NCBI GenBank assembly: GCA_934045905.1 | Contig: OW203765.1 | Coordinates: 27,871,997-27,935,996 of the forward strand | Source: Leuctra nigra | Lineage: Eukaryota; Arthropoda; Insecta; Plecoptera; Leuctridae | Reading direction: 5' to 3' | DNA: 64,000 bases | Shown: positions 56,632 to 64,000 of the stretch, in pieces | How the letters are laid out: each line of letters opens with the position of its first letter | Position numbering within the stretch: position 1 is the first letter of the stretch | Program-made: the position numbers and the translations under genes | The notes under the pieces: generated by a model | Database searches by the model: none | Seen by the model: only the letters and a program-made list of their open reading frames with translations | Told to the model about the DNA's origin: nothing

Positions 56632-58145
56632 TCAAATTCAAGTCCAGTACACAAGACACAGCTACCTCGAACATTGGATGTGACCTTGGATTTTAGAACC
56701 CATCTCTATAATGTTGTATGACGCGCATTCAAAGCGCGCATGTGTGGCCTTGATCATTTAAATTTAAATTTGCGCATCCAATTCGATCAAATGCATCATG
56801 TACATTCCAACGAAGATGACTTATATTGCCGGATTTTGTAAACTCAAGTCCTTTCTGTTTAGTGAGAGACCTAATTAAGAAAATATCAAATCACATCTTG
56901 TAAGAATCAATCCTTCTAATGCCCGGTTTAGCAATGCTCTGTTAAAACCAGTAGTTAAGTTTAAATGGTAATTCAAGAATGTCATTGGTTGTTATGTCTA
57001 GATGGTTCTAATCAACTATTTAACCTTTTCAGAGCATGAAAAACTGTTCTATAAGCGACTTTTCATGGATTCACCGTGTTAAAATTGATTTATTTTGTTA
57101 TGTTTGTACAGCACAACTATATAGGTACAAATTGCAAAAAATAACAGAACACCAAAATGTTTGGTTGAACTAAAAACTATGATTATACAAACTGAAAAGA
57201 TAAAATTAACATATTATCTTGTTGCCACAATACATGAAATCAGCATGGATATTGATAGAGTGAAAGAAGTAGGTATCATCAATCGAGAATCACAACTAAA
57301 ATATCTGTAATAAAAATGATTGCGCATATGATTTTTTAGTTCAGGAATTGAAAATATTATAATATGTTCTAATAAATTAGGTACGTGGGAAATTGTAAGT
57401 AATATGTTAATTTAATTATTTATACATTTTAGATTGTAAATATAAATTTTAATTTTTGTATAGCTATTTGTATATTTGTATATTCACGATTTTAAATTGT
57501 AGAGAGTGAAAAAAGTGTAAATAGAGTTAGTCAAAGATGGCAATCGGATGATGGATGGATCGAAGTGTAACAAAAAATTATGATCATTAATTATAAAAAT
57601 TGTTAATTGACTTAAATTGGGATTCGCCTAATCAACGGTTTAATTGCAAGTTGCTCTTATTCTGGATCTGAAAAATAGAAAATTTCATATTGTTGTGAAA
57701 TGTGGAGTTACCCAGCTTACCGTGATACCATAAGCTAAACTTGCCAACAACAGACTAAACCGTTTACGAACTTGAAAAAAGTGTTTTTGATTATTTTAAT
57801 CTCCTCCTTCCACCTCCCCCCCCCCCCTACCACTCTTCTCCTTCTTCACAGCACAACTAAAAGCGCTATTTGGGGCGGTCAGGTTCCTTGAGAATCAATC
57901 ATTGTTATTATCAAAGAAATCAGAGCTTACTAGTGAAGTTAGTTGACATGTTAGCATGGATCACACAACACAATTTAAATAAAATTACGGTATTAATTAA
58001 TTATATCGAAAAGAATACATTTTTATGTTACATTGTTTATTCTTAACAATATTAGCTGTACCTTTGAATTCCGTTTACTAATTACTTTAAATGCACAAAG
58101 AACGAAATGTATTGAATAATAATATTATTTTAGTCCAGTTTGTAA
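56632..58145. other. Intergenic region between convergent genes B and C
   Basis: Holds both 3' UTRs. A diverged small-MITE copy lies at 56920-57020, an AATAAA on the plus strand near 57310 (possible gene B signal), and a partial TGTACAC-family fragment at 57875-57965. A C-run lies near 57820. Confidence 0.5.
58036..58041 (-). terminator. Likely polyadenylation signal of gene C
   Basis: AATAAA on the minus strand about 105 bases after the gene C stop codon, in AT-rich sequence. It is the first such hexamer downstream, so a short 3' UTR is plausible. The evidence is position only. Confidence 0.45.
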
Positions 58146-61100
58146 TCAATTTCTCTCCCCGCATCCGCCGAGTTGTCTTCCAGCTTTCTGGAAGAAGTTT
58201 TCTCCCTTAGCCGCATCCTCTTCCTGCTTCCGTTGCTTGTACTCCATCCACTCCTTGCGAACTCTCGGGCTCTTTGGTCCATACTCTTCCGAGGGTCTGA
58301 ACGCTCCACACACCATCTAGCGGGGAAATTATCAATCATATTCACAGTATTTCTACAAATATTTGAAGGTCTGGATAAACATGAGCGTGTACAAGAGAAA
58401 CAGTGTACATTAAGACATTCATTCATAAAGCACATTTACCAACCACAATATTGTTTTTGTAATAAACAAATTGTAATCTAATTTACAATATAAATAAAAA
58501 AATCTATCTACATTACTTGTCATAACAACATATGATCATTATTATTTTCTAAAGCATTATTCATCCACTAACCTCTTTTAGTGATACATTCAATTTTCTT
58601 CTACTCCAAAGTTCCAGGCAAATCCAGATTGGAATCTGTCCAACGCTCAATCCAGCCAATATCCACGCAATCGCTGGAACGCAAATAAAGAAAACCACTG
58701 GAAAATGAATACATTAAAATGTCTGCTGGTTCTATCTTGCTCCGAACACTCTAGGCCCAATGAGGAAATCAGGTCATCAGCATCAAGATGACCATCAACA
58801 GAACCCCCATTTGTCAGAATTAACGAAATGCTGAATGCAAAAATCTAGTTTTCAAATGTGTTTTCATTATGTCTGTTAAAATTTGGGTGAAACATGTAAA
58901 AGTCCCTAAAAATGGAAATTTGAATGTTTGCAATTTGCAATTTGCATGTTAACAATAAACTTATCAATACTTTATTTCCACCAGTACTAACTGTAAGCGA
59001 TGTCCGGCAACAGTTTGTCATTGTACTGCTTGGGTTCCGAGACAACTAGATAGTAGACGAGGATGACGATGAGGACAATGGGGGTGATGATCGCCCAACA
59101 GATCCGCCAGTAGAATCCCAACTTCATGTTCAACATGAACTGAAGGTCACGGCAGAAGCGCTCCATCCCGTAGATCCAGGAGACAGTGACGATCTGGAAG
59201 ACCGTGATTACGAACAGGACGAAGGTCACGCAGTACTCGTCGACCAAGGTCAATATCCACTGTCCACCCTGGAGAGAAGATTAAAATCAACGATAGTCAC
59301 AATATGCAAGTTATGGGGCCTCGTGAATCGTTTGTGAGCTGCCCACATAGAAGTACAGAGTGAGCTTTTAACTATTGGTCGGGAGGCACGAATCATGGAA
59401 CGAAGTTACTTCAAGAAGGTTGTTTGTAAAATGTACTAAGAACCGCATTTAGGTACACTCGGCAGGACAAAAAATTATCACTCAGGAAATTGATTGACTG
59501 AAAACTTTTTGATCGCACAATTAGAAGTCAGTCTGTGCGATTTCCTTGTCTCAATGTATTTCAATTATAATAACAAGAATTAATTTAAGTATAACCTGGC
59601 CAGCAGTTATTCAAATATTTTCACCGACCATTATTTTCTTTTGCCAAGTTTGCGTATACCAATATTTGCGCCTCTCAGAAGCTAATTATGTTTAGTCACT
59701 CCAGGGGTTTGATTGACCAAAGTTTTTAATAGATGGAACAGTTAATTCACCGATTTATCTTTAAATTTCTAACAATAAGTCAATAACGAAACAAACCGGA
59801 AAGAAAAATCCATGATTACACTTCCAAATGTAATAAACATCTTGATTACTCAAGTGACGGCTTCCGACAGGTCCAGGGCCCTATTCTAGAACTTTTATAT
59901 TCCCAATTCCACTAGAATTCGATTCAATGCAATGTTAATTCTTATGGCCGTGACCGGATTCCATCAGAATGGAATTGGCAAGAAAGTGACAAGAAAGTTA
60001 ACATTTTATGTAATCGCACCACTGGTCTTGCTAGTGTGAGATGGCATCAATAAGGCTCGGCACTCACTGGTGTGACGTAGGTCAACCCGAGCAGGAACCC
60101 GATGACGCAGACCACGAGAGTGACGCGCCACTGGACCAGAGACTTGAACTGATCGCAGATGACCGCGATGACGCAGTTGACCAGAGACACCGCCGACCCG
60201 ACCCCGAGAGTGAACAGCATGAGGAAGAAGATCACGGCGAACAGCTGGGGCACGGCTACGAACTTGATAAGTAGATGCAGATTAGTAGAGTTCGTGTACA
60301 GCCCCATTACTTATTGTTATTCCCAATGTCGTATTCAGGATGAAATTTGTGGGGGGGGGGGGGGGGGACCTTACTTATATTTTTTAAAATCACAGTGGCA
60401 AATAGGGGGTTCGGGGGCGCAGCCACCGAGAAAATTTGGATCAAGGTCATTCATTTAGGTCCAATTTTGAATTGCAAAGTACCTATAGCTATTTTGGGGA
60501 ATAAAATATCCAAAAATTGGTCTAAGAGGTTTAAGATAAGTACATTTGAACTCATTACAATATGCAAGTCCGGGGCGCAGCCCCGGACTCGGAATAGACT
60601 GTAATACACACTGGAATGCAGACTGGAATACAGACTGGAATAGACTGGAATACACCGGGGCGCAGCCCCGGACTCAAATTTTTTAATTTGAATTCAATTC
60701 TAACATATTTGAAACGTTTTTGACATGATCTGTCTATTTTTTTTACATATTATTTTAAATGTGCTTATTTACTTAGATGAAACCCTGATTTCGGGGTGGG
60801 GGGGGGGGGGGGGCTGTCCCGACCCCCCCCCCCCCTCCTGAATACGCCCTTGCTTATTCTCTTCGAAATTATCTCTCAATGATTGAGTTAATGTACATTT
60901 GGCCAAATTAAAAACAGTATTCGAAAGAAAATATTTGATGTCATCACCCGATGAAGTCTATGCTAACTCGTCATCTACCTCTAGTAGATGAGCTCTGATG
61001 TCATTGATAATAACAAGGATTGATTGACAAGGAATCATACTAGCAGCTAATCCGTTCCATTCAAAAACCGTTTTTACTTTGACCAAGCTCCAACTCCTGG

Positions 61101-63226
61101 AGTATTTGGCAGTTTGAAGACATAAACATGAATTTACAATGAGCGACACGACATTGGTTGAGATATATTATCTGCAGCATTTCCAAACAACCCCGTATCG
61201 TATGCTTTTGAAAATGCATGAAAGCAAGATTATCGAAAATCCAGAATATATTTTAAGGATTCTACGGCATTTTAGGCCTCACCTTTGCAATGGCGTCTGG
61301 ATATGTGATGAACGCCAGACCAGTGCCTCCTTGAACCACGCTGCCGATGTCATTCGACTTGCCGACCTCGTGTGCGAGGTTGCCAATTATAGCGAAGATC
61401 GTGCAACCGGCGAGCAGACTTGTCAACGTGTCAATGGAGGTCACTATCAATGTATCTCTGAAGAAGAAACAAGACAACGTTGTAAGGAATACAGAAACTA
61501 TACTTTGAAAGGTCAGTTTTATTGGAAACTGAGAGCAGTCGGTTTCTAAAATAATTAAATGGAGCTTGAAAGCTGATAATATATATTACTGTGTTTAGCG
61601 TACTCCAGTAATTTCTATCAAAGGGTCCACTAATTTGTTATTGTTCATCACTGACCGGTAGACGTTATGCCGGAAGCCGTTGAATGACGAGTACATGACG
61701 ATGGATCCGAAACTGATGCTGAGAGAGAAGAACGCCTGCGTCACAGCCGCGTACCAAACCTAGATCATCGAGTTGTATCAACACTCTATGGAGCTGAGGG
61801 ATAAATAGGACTCCAAATAATAAATGCATAAGTGATTAGTTCAGTAGAATAAAACTCGAATGGTTACATTGTATCTGAAGTGACCAAACAAAACAGGATT
61901 CGGAAATACTTTCCTTCTCATCGAATAGAAGGAAGACGAACTGGAAATTATGAGTGGATGACGTATAAAAGTTGACAGATTGTAGGTATAGAGCGAAGGT
62001 GGAACATTATAAGGAATGTGCTGCAGCAGAAGCTGTCAATCATTAATCAAAGGAAACATGGCTTACTGTGGGGTCCGCTAGTTTCTCCCATTGTGGAGTG
62101 ATAAAGTAGAGTATTCCATCTACAGATCCAGGCAGCGTGACGCCTCTGATTAGCAGGACGATGAGCACGACGTATGGGAAGAGGGCGAGGAAGTACGCTG
62201 CCTTTCCCGTGCTCTGGACTCCCTTGATGATGACCAGGAAGATGACGATCCAGGCAACCAGAAGGCCAAGTGTTAGCCGCCATTCTGGAGAGCCGATACC
62301 GTCGTCGATGTTGTCGGCTTCCTTCAACACTTCTCTCCTGCAACATAATTGCGATTAAGGTGGTGCAAGCGCTCGGTCGTTTTAGTAAATTGAGGGAGAC
62401 AAATTGTTTCATAAGTGGATGTAAATTTGATAGGATGTTCACATGATCAGTCTGATGGTATATTAGTAGCACTTTTTCATTTATGCTCAAATAAATAAAT
62501 AATAAATAAAAATGGCTTTATTAAGTATACGGCGAGATTAAGCACAAAGGCTTCTCTTCCACCTAACCGTTATGCCTTGTTAATTAGGCACCGGTTATTC
62601 AACAAAACCGCGCAAAACGATGAAATTTCCTAACGATTGGACACTTAGCCCGTGAACCAATTGTTATCAAACTTTAATCATGATTAGATAAAAGACAAAC
62701 TTAGGGTTATCACTTGGCACATTTTAAAAATTTAAGTTCATACGGCACCCAGCGAGAAAAGAAAATGGACAATTTTTCACCAAAATTCAACTAAATATTG
62801 CTAATTAACAAAGCAAAAAATTTAAAATGTATCTAGTGATAACCCTAAGTTTTTTTTTTATTTAATCACGATTAAAATTTCAAATCATTTCGTCAGCTTA
62901 TTTTGCCACCAATCGTATAAAAAATTGCCTGCAACAAGCGGCAAAAATCGCTCCCGCTTGCATCCTGAGAATATTTTTTCGCCAATAAGGTCTTACATAT
63001 ACTCACACAAAGTAGAGATCCGAAGAAGTTCTTCGTCCTGTTGTATTGATGACCTCCAATCCCGGTTTGGAGGGGTAACAGGTGTCATTGCCCCAGCTCG
63101 CGTCGCACACGGACCACGGCAGGTCGGCGTTGAAGGAGGCGACGATGAAGAAGAGGGTGATCCCCATCAACGCCGCGTAGAAGGAGACGAGAGAGACGCA
63201 ACCGCAGCACATCGCCCATCCGATGC
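58146..63226 (-). CDS. SLC6 Na+-coupled nutrient amino acid transporter, gene C (exons 4-11; 5' part outside window)
   Basis: Third paralogue, inverted and convergent with gene B. Exons on the minus strand: 63226-63007, 62337-62067, 61759-61656, 61457-61283, 60262-60068, 59268-58992, 58673-58573, 58316-58146 (TGA at 58148-58146). All junctions are GT-AG and match the A and B phases. The exon carrying TM1 (exon 3) is not between 63227 and 64000, so exons 1-3 lie beyond the right edge; the gene is cut by the window, not visibly broken. Visible features: TM3 SFYAALMG, loop [13 protein letters not shown] with sequons, TM6 [15 protein letters not shown]8 [10 protein letters not shown]. Exon 10 is two codons longer than in A and B and reads [11 protein letters not shown] where A has SRRDKPFKE. 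Exon 9 differs most in the stretch before the splice ([11 protein letters not shown] against NAEVVLYN in A and B). Exon 7 length and the end of intron 5 group C with B. Confidence 0.88.
59453..59650. mobile_element. TGTACAC-family MITE, diverged copy 5
   Basis: GTACACTCGGCAGGACAAAA, then GATCGCACAATTAGAAGTCA and GCCAGCAGTTATTCAAAT follow the order of the 43238 copy. In gene C intron 8. Confidence 0.55.
60331..60844. mobile_element. GTATTCAGGA element with GC palindromes (gene C intron 7)
   Basis: Ends GTATTCAGGA and TCCTGAATAC, each next to a long G or C run. Two CCGGGGCGCAGCCCCGGACT palindromes (60571, 60655) flank a CTGGAATACAGA tandem repeat. Related to 37815-38098. A hAT relation is likely by style, but no duplication was verified. 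Confidence 0.55.
60891..61090. mobile_element. TGTACAC-family MITE, copy 6
   Basis: TGTACATTTGGCCAAATTAA start, core GATGAAGTCTATGCTAACTC and TAATAACAAGGATTGATTGA as in the 25134 copy. In gene C intron 7. Confidence 0.6.
62430..62950. repeat. Repeat in gene C intron 4, mirror of 53458-54185
   Basis: Contains GATTAGATAAAAGACAAACT and its complement about 190 bases apart, and AGGATGTTCACATGATCAGT. Inverted relative to the gene B copy. Confidence 0.55.
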
Positions 63227-63295
63227 CTGTGGAGATCGTGTTCATGTCAATAGCTGCGGGAGGATCGGGAAGCTTGCTGCGAGGAAACGGGCTTT

Positions 63296-63537
63296 GGCGA
63301 CGGATGAATGATTATGACGATGATTGGGAGATGAGGGTGAAGAGTAGGTAAGGATGGTAGGTGGGAAGGAGGCCGTCGTGGCCTATTAGTGTGGTACCTT
63401 CCCAGCATTTGCCTGTCGACTGAGGGAATACCGCACGAAAAAAACCCAGTCAGGAAGGACGGCGGCTGGAATCAAACCCGGGCCTCCGGAATATAAGTTC
63501 AGAACTTCAGAGCGTTACCACTCAGCCAACCTGTTCC
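63296..63537 (-). mobile_element. tRNA-derived SINE, most complete copy
   Basis: The minus strand begins GGTTGGCTGAGTGGTAACGC (A box TGGCTGAGTGG), followed by a B box GGGTTTGATTCC, then the body TCCTTCCTGACTGGGTTT, CGACAGGCAAATGCTGGGAA and TAATAGGCCACGACGGCCTC. The head resembles a Ser/Leu-type tRNA. It lies about 70 bases upstream of gene C exon 4. Confidence 0.75.
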
Positions 63538-64000
63538 GTGAAACTATTCGATTGAAGGCTCTTTGCCTTATTCCAAGTGGGATTTGAACTGCGAATTTTG
63601 ACCACAACTTAACTGAACCAAAATTCATGACCTCTCAGGAACGTGAAATTTAGTTAGGCCAAGTTAGATTTGTAGCTATTTTTCAACAGATAATAATTAT
63701 AATAAGGAATATGCATGAATTTATTACAAACTATAATTCAAAATAACATATTTGTTGGCAAATCCCACTATTTTCAGTGAGTAGTTATTCTTTCTTGAGG
63801 AATATAAATAGAAAAATACAATTTAAAAACTTTACACTCAAGATTCAATGATTAAGAAATATTTATGTTTTGATGATGACATGATGATAAAGGTTTAGAA
63901 AAACGAATTAGCTACTTCAATCATTGAATTATATTTTTCTACACTATTTTCACACTAAAAAAACGTAAATTTTCATTCATAAATATGAAATTAAAAATCA
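63538..64000. other. Right edge, gene C intron 3
   Basis: AT-rich sequence with no exon 3 homology and no recognised repeat. Confidence 0.5.

Noticed and set aside
1..64000. A prokaryote-type operon, defence system or phage module
   Set aside because: No operon-like gene packing, no ribosome binding sites and no such protein families; all credible genes are spliced animal genes or mobile elements.

Overview
This is a stretch of insect nuclear genome. It has AT-rich DNA, spliced genes whose short GC-richer exons are spread over thousands of bases, and transposon debris in nearly every intron. The gene content (an insect odorant receptor and a cluster of SLC6 nutrient amino-acid transporters) points to an insect. 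A hemipteran is my guess, but nothing in the window proves it.

Layout. (1) 835-12851, minus strand: seven exons of an insect odorant receptor (OR); only the first, N-terminal exon was not found. Its introns are filled with Helitron-like elements, a long-TIR element and, in the last intron, a 90-bp minisatellite. (2) 12852-20429: repeat-rich intergenic DNA. (3) 20430-38364, plus strand: SLC6 transporter gene A, 11 coding exons, uninterrupted 635-codon reading frame. (4) 41204-56631, plus strand: gene B, same exon structure, 637 codons. A non-LTR retrotransposon with an open reverse transcriptase frame sits in its intron 3. (5) 58146-63226, minus strand: gene C, exons 4-11 only; exons 1-3 lie beyond the right edge. 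B and C converge. All exon joins of A, B and C were checked for splice dinucleotides and phase, and the 19 homologous exon boundaries seen in all three genes have the same phase.

How the genes relate. A, B and C are paralogues of the insect Na+-coupled nutrient amino acid transporter (NAAT) branch of SLC6: plasma-membrane symporters with twelve membrane segments. A and B are in direct tandem; C is inverted. Several features group B with C (58-codon exon 7, GTTAGT donor after exon 9, shared last bases of intron 5). Exon 3 and the 3' part of exon 4 are nearly identical between A and B, with an abrupt edge inside exon 4, which suggests gene conversion. The OR is an unrelated neighbour.

Mobile DNA. 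I recognise, mostly from inverted termini and target duplications, Helitron-like elements (hairpin plus CTAG followed by T), several hAT-like elements with 8-bp duplications, TTAA-flanked hairpins, TWA-flanked (Harbinger-type) MITEs, TA-flanked elements, a tRNA-derived SINE, a TGTACAC-ended MITE family and two non-LTR fragments. I found no prokaryote-type defence system, CRISPR array, rRNA or functional tRNA. The most unusual items are the apparent A/B conversion tract, a GC-AG intron specific to gene A, a TTAA hairpin nine bases inside a gene A donor site, and hAT-like elements that share a GC-rich palindrome repeated about every 165 bp.
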